Assembly: GCA_045631845.1 (NCBI GenBank)
Contig: JAZQVM010000045.1
Span: 1-64,000 of the forward strand
DNA length: 64,000 nucleotides
Direction: 5' to 3'
Source: CAKSHC01 sp045631845
GTDB taxonomy: Bacteria; Bacillota; Clostridia; Oscillospirales; UMGS1783
Shown: positions 1 to 8,367 of the stretch, piece by piece
Position numbering within the stretch: position 1 is the stretch's first letter
How the letters are laid out: every line of letters begins with the position of its first letter
The notes under the pieces: generated by a model
What the model was told of the DNA's origin: nothing
Databases searched by the model: none
Seen by the model: the letters and a program-made list of their open reading frames with translations, nothing else
Position numbers and translations under genes: made by a program

Positions 1-113
1 GCACCGACATACTCCTTGGAGACCAGCTTAACATTAGCGGCCTTAACCATAGCATCAGCGGCCTCGATAGCGGCTACCAAACCTTTGGTTTCAATTAACC
101 CGATTGCTTCCAT
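1..113 (-). CDS. BMC-H microcompartment shell protein, N-terminal part (cut by window edge)
   Basis: Only the first 37 codons lie in the window. They read MEAIGLIETKGLVAAIEAAD and continue in the pattern of the PduA/EutM/CcmK hexameric shell protein family, whose members begin with a beta strand of the type (A)LGLIETKG followed by an alanine-rich helix. These proteins tile the facets of bacterial microcompartments. The start is the ATG at 113, preceded by a strong AGGAGG ribosome site at 121-126. The gene is 59 bp downstream of the aldehyde dehydrogenase and probably in the same operon, which continues out of the window. The family call is firm; the type of compartment cannot be read from this fragment. 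Confidence 0.88.
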   Translation of the reverse strand, partial: MEAIGLIETKGLVAAIEAADAMVKAANVKLVSKEYVG

Positions 114-172
114 GACATTTACCTCCTAAGTTATTGTGTACAAAATTTATCATTAAGCATTTCTGCCTAACT

Positions 173-1618
173 TCACAGATTTTTCAGCGCCCGCTCAACA
201 GCCGCCACAATGTCCTCGTGCGAATATCCCGTCTGCCGTACCGGCGAAACCGTGGGTAAAACGAAATCCGCAGGAGCATTATAATAAGCAATTCTCTTCT
301 TGTTCATCAGGTGAAGCGGAGTAATGTTCTCCGAGGCAATGTTGCCGCCGAAGGTACCGCAACCCAATGTCAACGAAGGATTCAAACCGGTCGTATAACC
401 AATACCACCCTGCGACGAGGGAGAGTTAACCAAAATACGAGAAACCGGCTTGAGCAATCCGAACTGTTCAATAATTTCATCATTATTGGAATGAATGGAC
501 AAACTGTGTCCCAATCCACCAAACTCCAACAACTCCATGCACAATTCACAAGCCTCTACCCAGTTTTCCACCGTGTAGAATGCCAGAACCGGACACAGTT
601 TTTCAGCAGAAAGCGGCGTATCCGTTCCCACCTTATCCAATTCCACAACAAAGACTCGCGTACCTTCCGACATCGAGATCCCTGCCAAATCGGCAATCAC
701 CTGCGGCGCCTTACCGACAACATCAGCATTTACACCGCCATTGGGCTTGATTACGGTAGCTGAAAGCTTTTTGGCATCTTCGCCTGTAACGAAATAGCCA
801 CCCTTTTCTTTCAGTAACGCTTTAGCCTGATCGTAAATCACCTTTTCTACAATGATCGACTGCTCAGACGCACAGATCGTACCGTTATCAAAAGTCTTAC
901 TTGCTAAAATTTTATCCAACGCCAACGAAATATCGGCGCTTCTCTCTATGTAAGCCGGTACATTACCGGGTCCCACACCATAAGCAGGCTTTCCGCTGCT
1001 GTATGCCGCCTTCACGAGTCCCGTACCGCCGGTCGCCAAGATAACGGCAACCTTATCGTTATGCATCAATTCATTGGCCGCATCCATCGAAGCCATGTCC
1101 AAGCACTGAATCAATCCCGCAGGTGCACCCGCCGCCACGGCCGCTTCTTCCATCAACCGAGCCGTTTCCATACAACAGGCAATCGCACGCGGATGCGGAG
1201 AAATTACAACCGCATTGCGGGATTTGAGGGACGCCATACACTTGAAAATAACGGTAGACGTCGGATTGGTAGTCGGAATAATCGCCGTAACCACACCCAT
1301 AGGCGCTGCAATCTCGATCACCTTTTTATCCGGATCTCTGGCAATAATTCCCGCCGTTTTCATATCCTTGATAGAATCAAAGAAATTCTTGGATGCAAAA
1401 CGGTTCTTTATTATCTTGTCTTCATATTTTCCGATCTTGGTCTCATCTACAGCCATGCGAGCCAGACGCTCTGCATTCTCATAGCCCACCTTGGCCATAT
1501 TCGCAATGATCCGATCCACACGATCCTGATCAAAGTTGGCATACTGTTTTTGTGCGGTATACGCTTTATCCAACAGTTCCTGCGCTCTGGCAACTGCAAC
1601 TGCGGCATCTACTGCCAT
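173..1618 (-). CDS. CoA-acylating aldehyde dehydrogenase of a bacterial microcompartment (EutE/PduP/AdhE-N type)
   Basis: Converts an aldehyde plus CoA and NAD+ to acyl-CoA, the usual oxidative branch inside microcompartments. The sequence follows the N-terminal half of AdhE closely: PTTNPTSTVIFK near residue 115, the catalytic Cys in NGTICASEQS near residue 245, and GGIGYTTGLNPSLTLGCGTF near 400. The ATG at 1618 is chosen (481 aa) because GGGAAGG stands just upstream; an in-frame GTG at 1627 would sit on that site. After the catalytic fold comes a Pro/Val-rich linker and a C-terminal amphipathic helix ending DIVAAVERALKNL, which looks like an encapsulation peptide (inference). It is flanked by EutN-type and BMC-H shell genes. 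The aldehyde substrate is not evident from sequence. Confidence 0.9.
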   Translation of the reverse strand: MAVDAAVAVARAQELLDKAYTAQKQYANFDQDRVDRIIANMAKVGYENAERLARMAVDETKIGKYEDKIIKNRFASKNFFDSIKDMKTAGIIARDPDKKVIEIAAPMGVVTAIIPTTNPTSTVIFKCMASLKSRNAVVISPHPRAIACCMETARLMEEAAVAAGAPAGLIQCLDMASMDAANELMHNDKVAVILATGGTGLVKAAYSSGKPAYGVGPGNVPAYIERSADISLALDKILASKTFDNGTICASEQSIIVEKVIYDQAKALLKEKGGYFVTGEDAKKLSATVIKPNGGVNADVVGKAPQVIADLAGISMSEGTRVFVVELDKVGTDTPLSAEKLCPVLAFYTVENWVEACELCMELLEFGGLGHSLSIHSNNDEIIEQFGLLKPVSRILVNSPSSQGGIGYTTGLNPSLTLGCGTFGGNIASENITPLHLMNKKRIAYYNAPADFVLPTVSPVRQTGYSHEDIVAAVERALKNL

Positions 1619-1642
1619 GATCTTCACCTTCCCGAGTTACAC

Positions 1643-1939
1643 TTATTTTTGAAATATACAGTTCTCATCGGTCTCATAACTGTCGATAATGCCGGCGATT
1701 ACCGTTTCAATCGGTGCCGTATTGCTTTTCGCTTTCGCACACCAACGCGCCGCCCAGCCTTCATATATCACAATTACAAGATCACCGATCCCTGCACCGA
1801 CACAATCCACGGCAATCATTTCTTCGCCCGAATCCTTACCGAAATTGTCAATCGGTTGCACAATCATCAATTTGGATCCGGTCAACTCATCCTTCTTTTG
1901 TGTCGCAACCAAATTTCCGACAACACGACAAAACGTCAT
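1643..1939 (-). CDS. EutN/CcmL-family microcompartment vertex protein (BMC-P), copy 1
   Basis: A 98-residue protein beginning MTFCRVVGNLVATQKKDEL, with LMIVQPID and AVDCVGAGIGDLVIV further on. This is the hallmark pattern of EutN/CcmL proteins, which form pentamers that cap the vertices of the polyhedral shell. Its start overlaps the stop of the next upstream vertex gene by 4 bp (ATGA), so the two are translationally coupled. It differs clearly from the other two copies, in particular by a Trp-containing WAARWCAKAK stretch after the core strands and by a longer acidic C-terminus. Confidence 0.9.
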   Translation of the reverse strand: MTFCRVVGNLVATQKKDELTGSKLMIVQPIDNFGKDSGEEMIAVDCVGAGIGDLVIVIYEGWAARWCAKAKSNTAPIETVIAGIIDSYETDENCIFQK

Positions 1940-2217
1940 TGATTATCCTTCTTTACTGAATAATAATAATCCAAAATACCGGCCACGCCAGCATCCGCAC
2001 AAACGTTTGGATCGGTCAAGGTCATAGCGCCCTCTTTACTCTTGGCATAAAAGACCGTCTCACCCACACCGGCACCAACCGAATCTACGCTGATCAAAGG
2101 CTGACCGACATCTTTTCCACTACTGTCCAGCGGCTGCAATACCAGCATTTTAATCCCCTGCAAACCGGGAATCTTCTGCGTGGAAACCACTGAACCGATT
2201 ACTCTGGCAAGTTGCAT
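1936..2217 (-). CDS. EutN/CcmL-family microcompartment vertex protein (BMC-P), copy 2
   Basis: A 93-residue EutN/CcmL-family protein. The motif series MQLARVIGSVVSTQK, MLVLQPLD and SVDSVGAGVGETVFY matches the vertex pentamer fold. It lies 11 bp after copy 3 and overlaps copy 1 by 4 bp, so all three are in one transcript. Sequence divergence between the three copies suggests distinct vertices or mixed stoichiometry, as reported for several microcompartment types with three BMC-P paralogues; that interpretation is inference. Confidence 0.9.
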   Translation of the reverse strand: MQLARVIGSVVSTQKIPGLQGIKMLVLQPLDSSGKDVGQPLISVDSVGAGVGETVFYAKSKEGAMTLTDPNVCADAGVAGILDYYYSVKKDNQ

Positions 2218-2228
2218 ACCGACTCCCC

Positions 2229-2567
2229 TTATGCCTTAACGGCCATCTGCGCCTTGGCGTAGTCAGCATCACCGACCAACTTATCGTACACCAGTTTGCC
2301 TTCAATCTCAATATAATCCACAATCGCATTGATCGTAGCATCAACGGGTTTATTGGTCGTAACCTCTGTCTGTCTGGCGGAAGAACCTCCTACAACCAAA
2401 ACAATCTCGCCTTGTCCTGCACCAACAGCATCAATAGCCACTGCGCATTTACCATCATTCTTCATGTTCAAGACATTAACCGGTTGTACAACAAGCATCT
2501 TAAGATTGTTTAACTTTTCTTCCTTTGCCGTGCAGACAACCGTGCCGATTACTCTGGCCGCATACAT
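2229..2567 (-). CDS. EutN/CcmL-family microcompartment vertex protein (BMC-P), copy 3, first gene of operon
   Basis: A 112-residue EutN/CcmL-family protein: MYAARVIGTVVCTAKEEKL, MLVVQPVN and AIDAVGAGQGEIVLVVGGSS are typical of the vertex pentamer. The ATG at 2567 is chosen over an upstream in-frame start because GGAGG lies 8 bases before it. Compared with the other two copies it carries an insertion around LNMKNDGKC and a C-terminal extension (YDKLVGDADYAKAQMAVKA). It is the promoter-proximal gene of the microcompartment operon. Confidence 0.9.
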   Translation of the reverse strand: MYAARVIGTVVCTAKEEKLNNLKMLVVQPVNVLNMKNDGKCAVAIDAVGAGQGEIVLVVGGSSARQTEVTTNKPVDATINAIVDYIEIEGKLVYDKLVGDADYAKAQMAVKA

Positions 2568-2597
2568 ACTACATACCTCCGCCAATATACTATATCT

Positions 2598-2626
2598 ATC
2601 ATACGAAAAATCCCAATAAGTGTCAA
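2598..2626 (-). promoter_or_regulatory. Sigma-A promoter of the microcompartment operon
   Basis: Read on the minus strand there is a perfect TTGACA (-35, 2621-2626), a 17-bp spacer and TATGAT (-10, 2598-2603), about 30 bp upstream of the first vertex gene. It is one of the strongest promoters by consensus in the window, and no other gene lies between it and the operon. Confidence 0.8.
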
Positions 2627-2633
2627 GATGTTT

Positions 2634-2640
2634 TGTCGAA
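2634..2640. promoter_or_regulatory. Spo0A-box-like heptamer upstream of the microcompartment promoter
   Basis: TGTCGAA on the plus strand (TTCGACA on the minus strand) matches the published Spo0A box TGNCGAA and lies 7 bp upstream of the -35 hexamer, centred near position -46. Heptamers of this kind occur often by chance, so this is only a candidate site. Confidence 0.3.
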
Positions 2641-2682
2641 TTTCACATGGTTTTTCAGGTGCAATATACTCTCAATTCCACA

Positions 2683-5600
2683 TCAAAACAACCGCATTAA
2701 CCCGTCATTTTCATCACCGATACCTGCCTGCTTGAGCATTGCCGCCCCCGCCTTGGAAACCGGGCTGGCCTGCAACAATTCAGCCGCCGTCATAAAAGAC
2801 TGATTTTCCCTTGTCTTCATAATCGTTTGAGCATCCTTTTCGGTAAATCCGTCTAGGGCTCGCATCGGCAATACAACATCACCCTGTTCATTAGGCACAA
2901 AACTCTGATAATCCGATTCAAACAGGCTAATTGGCGAAAATTGTATTCCCCGCAACAACATCTCATACTCTACTGTCTGAGTTTCATTGTGATACATCTC
3001 TACTCGTAAAGCCAATGCCGGAAGATTTTCCGCGCGACCGCAGTGAATCATATCTTCCATGTCATGCGTAGAAAAATACGCACAATAAAACTCCTGCGGA
3101 AAATTCAGTTTATACCAAAGCAACTTCATAGTTGCCTGCTCGGATAACCCTTCACATCCCGCCAATCCGTTTGCTAAGCCATGCTCCTGCTCAATATACA
3201 GTTCATCCGCACTCTCTTGCAGAGAAAAACACGCCTCATCCGGCAGAACATCCCGCGCAGGAACACCACTCAAATACTCGCAAATTCGAAGCATCTGCGC
3301 CGCTATATCTTCCGTAAATCGTAGGCATAACAAAACATTGTCATACTCACTCGCCTCGTAGTGTGTAAAGTAACAATCTTTCACACCTGAAACCGGAACG
3401 GTATACTTCGGCGCCTGCGCAGGCAATACATATAGTCGATCTTTTTGCAATTGCAACTGCCGTACCGATCCCGCCATACTGGCCGCTATGCGGTTCTCAA
3501 CGATCTCACGAAAACCCTTACGGCTTTCTTCCTCATATCGTATGATCGCCTGCTTAGCCGTTTCCGGCGTGTAAACAACGGCCGATCCCGCATAGGGACA
3601 GTGCCATATCCCGTATTCCGCATCCACTCGCCCTTGGATATGATCCCGTAACGAAAGAGGCAGACTAATCTCCAAAGAAAACGGATCCATATCCCCTTCC
3701 ATGGCAGCATCCACCCAATCAGTCAACCCTAATTCATAAGCGGCATGCAACCGATGCATCCCGCCTTCCATGGAAAGTTCAGGAAATATTCTTTTGATTT
3801 CCATGGCCGCCAGCAATAACGACCGCAAGCCATGTTCTTCAATCCATTCCTTTTCCTGCGGATAATGATTCAAAACCTCATCCAATCGTCTTGAATAAGA
3901 TTCATCGGCCGGACAAGGCAACATCGGTTGCGGGATAGGCATCGCCGTCTCGCACCGATTGGCAATATCGGTCGATGCTTCTACTACAATCCGATATGTT
4001 TCCTCATCACTTATACCGTCGAATCCTTTAAGCATCTGTTCAGTTGTACGCATATGCTTCAGCCCCTGCGTATCTTCATCCCGCATATTCTTGGTGGCCG
4101 CCAAAACCACACGGGACAGATGCTGATCCTCATCCAAATAATGCACATCCCCCGTCGCCACCACCGGACGACCGAGTTCCTTCGCAATCGCCATAACACG
4201 CTTATGCATATCCTCTAACATCTGAGAATCATGCAAACGTCCGCTATCCACCATGTGCATATAGGTCTCGGCCGGTTGCAATTCGAAATAATCATAAAAT
4301 GACGCCGCCCGTATCAGGTCTTCATCCCGCCGAAATTCAGTCAACATCTCAAATAATTCTCCCTCACTGCAAGCACTGCCAATCAAAATATGCTCACGAT
4401 TCTCGAGAAGAACACTCTTGGGAATCAGCGGTTTTCTTGAAAAATAGTCCAAATATGACAAACTACACAACTTGTGCAGCTGCCGCATACCTTCCTCATT
4501 TTTCGCTAAGAGCACCACATGATACCGATGTTGTTTCGCCCAGTTTACCGTAATGGCGCGATTGATCTGCGAAACCAGTTCGACCCGCTTTTTCTTCTTT
4601 AAATCCTCTAAAAGCGGTAAAAAAATCTTAGCCAACATCCGCGCATCATCACAAGCACGATGATGATTAAATTCGCCCAACCCCATAAAGGCCGCCACCG
4701 TATCCAGTTTCACATTGCGCAACTGCGGAAAAGCACTGCTGCAAAGCGGCACCGTATCCATGTATGTATGATTAAATTCCTTACCTAATCGAGAGGCTGC
4801 CGCACGCACAAATCCACAGTCAAAATTGGCATTATGCGCCACCAAAACACTATCCTTTGCAAAAGCAAGGAACTTCTCAAGCGCCTCATCAATTTTCGGC
4901 GCATCGGCCACCATCTGATTGGTAATACCCGTCAATTCAGTAATGCGAGGCGGAATGGGAATTCCAGGATTAACGAAGGAGTTAAATTCATCAACAATCT
5001 CTCCGTTTTCCACCAATACAGCCCCGATTTCCGTGATACGATCCACCGACATACTCAGTCCCGTCGTCTCCAAATCGAATACGGTAAATCTGCCCGTCAA
5101 GGCCTGTACGCTATCACCGCTTACCGCCGCATCCTGATCGTTGACCATATAAGCTTCCATGCCACCGATGATCTTTACGCCCAAATCACGGCCAACCCGC
5201 ACCGCCTGCGGCAAACTACGCAACGAAGCATGATCAGTAATAGCAATCGCCCGATGCCCCCAGTCGGCCGCACGCTGCACCAGTGCCTCCACCGATAGCG
5301 GTGCATCCATTGCCGAAGCAAAGGTATGCGTGTGCAGTTCAACACGCTTTTCCTCGCTATTGTCTTGACTGCCCTCTACCTGCACACGGCAAACCCCGTA
5401 AGCACGCATGGATAATCCTCCCGCAAAGGCATCCTCATTCACAGCACCCCGAATCATCAACCGATCTCCCATATGCAGGCCGGCTATGATATCATCCGCT
5501 TTCTCCGAGTTAAATATCTTAACAGGCAAAACGCCGCTTCCATCTTCAATGGAAAAAGCAATCATCGCCCGCTCTTTGGCTTCTTCTTGTTCGTCTTCCT

Positions 5601-6312
5601 GTTTGGCATGATATACTCTCTTTTTCGGCGTGTCAATCTGTCCGCAAACAATAGCGTTCTTCATGCCATCTTGCAAGGAAGAGATCTTCTGCGGCTCACC
5701 CTCAAATGCCCTTCCATACAGAATATCTCCTGCCAAAATAGCACCTTCGACCCCCTCAACCTCTTGCGACATCGCTCCCGCCGTCATGGGCGCCGTGCGA
5801 TCTACCATACTTTCCTTTCGCCGTATATACTCCTCTACTGTTTCCGTCGTATTCGTATGATCAACAAATTGAACCGTCGCACGAATCCCGTACTTAAATT
5901 CCAGATATTCCTGAAACTTCTTCACCATCCCGATCCGCTCCAGCACCGCCGCACCCGAAGCCATCACCGGCACCGAAAGAGTATCCCCATTCCATACAGC
6001 ATCACCCGTCACATAAGCACCAAGCGCCGCATGATCCGCCTTCATTTCATTAAGAAAATCATCTACGCTATCCAAATGCGCACCTTGGCAACAACACCGC
6101 ACAATCACTTCCGCCAAAACATAGGCCTCTTTAAGATTGCGAGCAATTCGGGCACATACATCCACCGAAAGATATGATTGACTCTCCAGCCATACCTTGA
6201 TCTTTCGTTGCCCCTTGTTAACCAATGTGCTTTTTACAACGCACAAGCGGACGAGTTCATACAACTCGTCCGATTTAGGATATTTAGGAAAATATTCAGC
6301 AAATGTCTTCAT
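2683..6312 (-). CDS. polC: PolC-family protein with intact exonuclease and PHP parts but a decayed polymerase domain
   Basis: Sits where Firmicutes carry polC, the replicative DNA polymerase III, but has 1209 residues instead of about 1440. Visible parts: OB domain near 215-315; PHP first half 322-400 with H327, H329, D360, H361 and E386; DEDDh exonuclease 408-575 with D413, E415, D498, H551 and D556; PHP second half 595-735 with GDVH at 721-724. From about 800 the polymerase region aligns only loosely. The catalytic DIDLNFS is replaced by EISLPLS (881-887), the third Asp of KLDILGHD reads CLR (996-998), and GSRGSVGSS is lost. The C-terminus ends LMRLF, like the clamp-binding end of PolC. The frame is open throughout. 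TAATG overlap with ispG and AGGAG fix the start. Likely a proofreading or nuclease protein rather than a replicase (inference). Confidence 0.85.
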   Translation of the reverse strand: MKTFAEYFPKYPKSDELYELVRLCVVKSTLVNKGQRKIKVWLESQSYLSVDVCARIARNLKEAYVLAEVIVRCCCQGAHLDSVDDFLNEMKADHAALGAYVTGDAVWNGDTLSVPVMASGAAVLERIGMVKKFQEYLEFKYGIRATVQFVDHTNTTETVEEYIRRKESMVDRTAPMTAGAMSQEVEGVEGAILAGDILYGRAFEGEPQKISSLQDGMKNAIVCGQIDTPKKRVYHAKQEDEQEEAKERAMIAFSIEDGSGVLPVKIFNSEKADDIIAGLHMGDRLMIRGAVNEDAFAGGLSMRAYGVCRVQVEGSQDNSEEKRVELHTHTFASAMDAPLSVEALVQRAADWGHRAIAITDHASLRSLPQAVRVGRDLGVKIIGGMEAYMVNDQDAAVSGDSVQALTGRFTVFDLETTGLSMSVDRITEIGAVLVENGEIVDEFNSFVNPGIPIPPRITELTGITNQMVADAPKIDEALEKFLAFAKDSVLVAHNANFDCGFVRAAASRLGKEFNHTYMDTVPLCSSAFPQLRNVKLDTVAAFMGLGEFNHHRACDDARMLAKIFLPLLEDLKKKKRVELVSQINRAITVNWAKQHRYHVVLLAKNEEGMRQLHKLCSLSYLDYFSRKPLIPKSVLLENREHILIGSACSEGELFEMLTEFRRDEDLIRAASFYDYFELQPAETYMHMVDSGRLHDSQMLEDMHKRVMAIAKELGRPVVATGDVHYLDEDQHLSRVVLAATKNMRDEDTQGLKHMRTTEQMLKGFDGISDEETYRIVVEASTDIANRCETAMPIPQPMLPCPADESYSRRLDEVLNHYPQEKEWIEEHGLRSLLLAAMEIKRIFPELSMEGGMHRLHAAYELGLTDWVDAAMEGDMDPFSLEISLPLSLRDHIQGRVDAEYGIWHCPYAGSAVVYTPETAKQAIIRYEEESRKGFREIVENRIAASMAGSVRQLQLQKDRLYVLPAQAPKYTVPVSGVKDCYFTHYEASEYDNVLLCLRFTEDIAAQMLRICEYLSGVPARDVLPDEACFSLQESADELYIEQEHGLANGLAGCEGLSEQATMKLLWYKLNFPQEFYCAYFSTHDMEDMIHCGRAENLPALALRVEMYHNETQTVEYEMLLRGIQFSPISLFESDYQSFVPNEQGDVVLPMRALDGFTEKDAQTIMKTRENQSFMTAAELLQASPVSKAGAAMLKQAGIGDENDGLMRLF

Positions 6313-7358
6313 TATTTCTCCTGCATTTTCTTAATTTCCAGCATTAACTCATCCAACGCCCGCTCCGCCGGTACTTTGCGCAATACTTGTCCGCCACGAA
6401 ACAGCATATATTCATCCACACCGCCGGCCAACCCGATGTCCGCCTCCTTCGCTTCACCCGGCCCGTTGACAATACATCCCATAACCGCCACCGTAATCGG
6501 CATGTCCACATCCGCCAATCGATCTTCCACCTGCTGCGCCAAGGACACTAAGTCCACCTTGGTGCGCCCACAAGTCGGGCAGGACACCACCTGCACCCCT
6601 CGATTTGACAATCCCAGCGCCCGCAAAAGCTTATAGGCCGCCTTAACCTCCTCAACCGGATCCGCGGTTAACGATACCCGCATCGTATCCCCAATCCCGT
6701 CCAACAATAAGGAACCAATACCTACGCTGGACTTGATGATGCCGTTAATCAATGTACCAGCCTCGGTCACCCCAATATGTAACGGATATGGCGACTGTTC
6801 ATGCAACAACCGATTACAAGCCACCATCTCCGGCACCCGTGAGGACTTAACCGAAATTACAATATCGTCAAAATCAAAGCGCTCCAAAAGTGATGCACTG
6901 TATTTCGCACTCTCACAAAGCGCCTCCGGACATACGCGTCCGTATTTCTCTAAAATATTTTTCTCTAATGAGCCCGAATTCACCCCCACACGAATCGGAA
7001 TCCCCGCCATACGGCAGGCATCCGCCACCGCCTTGACCCGCTCATCCGACCCAATATTACCCGGATTGATGCGAATCTTATCCGCACCGGCCGAAATCGC
7101 ACCAAGGGCCAGCTTATAATCAAAATGAATATCCGCAACCATCGGCAACGGCGACCGCTCACGAATCTTAGCAAACGTCCTTACGGCCTCTTCATCCGGC
7201 ACCGCCAACCGTACAATCTGACATCCCGCCTTTGCAAGCCGTTCAATCTGCAATAAACAACCCTCAACATCATGCGTGTCAACCGATAACATACTCTGCA
7301 CCGATACCGTTGCGTCACCCATACAGATATCGCCAACATATACTCGCTTACGCTCCAT
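6312..7358 (-). CDS. ispG: 4-hydroxy-3-methylbut-2-en-1-yl diphosphate synthase (flavodoxin) IspG
   Basis: Catalyses the sixth step of the MEP isoprenoid pathway, using a [4Fe-4S] cluster. The TIM-barrel part carries the family motifs DIHFDYKLAL and RINPGNIG; the C-terminal part carries the cluster ligands in CPTCGR and GCIVNGPGEA. Length (348 aa) is normal for the bacterial short form. Its start overlaps the rseP stop by one base (TAATG). Together with dxr in the same operon and ispH nearby, three MEP pathway enzymes are encoded within 8 kb. Confidence 0.96.
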   Translation of the reverse strand: MERKRVYVGDICMGDATVSVQSMLSVDTHDVEGCLLQIERLAKAGCQIVRLAVPDEEAVRTFAKIRERSPLPMVADIHFDYKLALGAISAGADKIRINPGNIGSDERVKAVADACRMAGIPIRVGVNSGSLEKNILEKYGRVCPEALCESAKYSASLLERFDFDDIVISVKSSRVPEMVACNRLLHEQSPYPLHIGVTEAGTLINGIIKSSVGIGSLLLDGIGDTMRVSLTADPVEEVKAAYKLLRALGLSNRGVQVVSCPTCGRTKVDLVSLAQQVEDRLADVDMPITVAVMGCIVNGPGEAKEADIGLAGGVDEYMLFRGGQVLRKVPAERALDELMLEIKKMQEK

Positions 7359-8359
7359 TATGTCACCACCCGGATAATATCATTAATAAATACAAATACC
7401 GTCAACAGCATCAATAATCCAAAGCCAACCAGATGCACAATCCCCTCTTTTTCCGGCGGAATCGGCCGCCCAAGGATCGCCTCAATGCAAATAAATAAAA
7501 TTCGCCCACCATCCAACGCAGGCAACGGCAACAGGTTCATTACTCCCAAATTTATGGCAATCAATGCCACTAAATTGAGTACGCTCAAAGCCCCGTACTC
7601 TACCGTCTCCCCAATCATAGCCGTAATCCCGACAGGCCCCGTCAATTCCCCGACACCAACCCGTCCGGTCACCAAAAAGGCCAGTGATTTCCATACCGAC
7701 CGCACAATCGATAGACTCTCGGTCGCCGTCTGCGTAAATACCGATCCTAAAGTCATATCTTCCACACCGAACGATATACCGATCCGCTTTCCTTCCTCAG
7801 TCTCAATAATAGGGATGTCGGTCAATTTAATCCGCTCACCATCACGAATCACCGTCGCATCAAAGGTATCCGAATCAATAAAATTGATAGCCAAATTCAA
7901 ATCGGTGTAATTCAGCACACCGTATCCGTCACATCTCACAATACGGTCTCCCGCCCGAAATGCCGTCTGCTCCTCTAAATATACATTCTCAATGCGTGTC
8001 GTCACATACTGCGGCACAAAACATTGAATGATAAATACAAGAATCACGCCAAACAATAGGTTCATGCCGGCTCCCGCCGCCAATACCCCTATGCGTGCAC
8101 GTTTACTCTTTTTATTAAAGGCACGCTCATCCTCGATATCCTCATCCTCGCCCACCATCATGCACGATCCGCCGATCGGGAACAGTTTTAAAGAGAACAG
8201 CGTTTCCTTGCCTTGCTTTTTCCATATACGAGGCCCCATCCCCAGCGAAAATTCCACAACACCGATACCGGCCTTCTTCGCTGCTAAAAAATGCCCCAAT
8301 TCATGAATGAATATCAAAAATCCAAACATGAAAACCGCAATCAGTATTGACCAAAACAT
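7358..8359 (-). CDS. rseP: Site-2 intramembrane zinc metalloprotease RseP family
   Basis: A 333-residue membrane protease of the RseP/RasP family that cuts transmembrane substrates such as anti-sigma factors. The first membrane segment holds the zinc motif HELGH (residues 20-24), a central PDZ-like region spans roughly 110-200, and the last third has the second active-site segment NLLPLPALDGGR before a final membrane helix. It lies between dxr (8 bp away) and ispG (1-bp overlap), the normal Firmicutes order. Confidence 0.94.
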   Translation of the reverse strand: MFWSILIAVFMFGFLIFIHELGHFLAAKKAGIGVVEFSLGMGPRIWKKQGKETLFSLKLFPIGGSCMMVGEDEDIEDERAFNKKSKRARIGVLAAGAGMNLLFGVILVFIIQCFVPQYVTTRIENVYLEEQTAFRAGDRIVRCDGYGVLNYTDLNLAINFIDSDTFDATVIRDGERIKLTDIPIIETEEGKRIGISFGVEDMTLGSVFTQTATESLSIVRSVWKSLAFLVTGRVGVGELTGPVGITAMIGETVEYGALSVLNLVALIAINLGVMNLLPLPALDGGRILFICIEAILGRPIPPEKEGIVHLVGFGLLMLLTVFVFINDIIRVVT

Positions 8360-8367
8360 CGTCAGGC

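Noticed and set aside
2683..6312. Frameshift or assembly error as the cause of the odd PolC
   Set aside because: The frame is open across 1209 codons and weak similarity to PolC continues to the very end, including the C-terminal hexapeptide. An error would break the similarity at a point.
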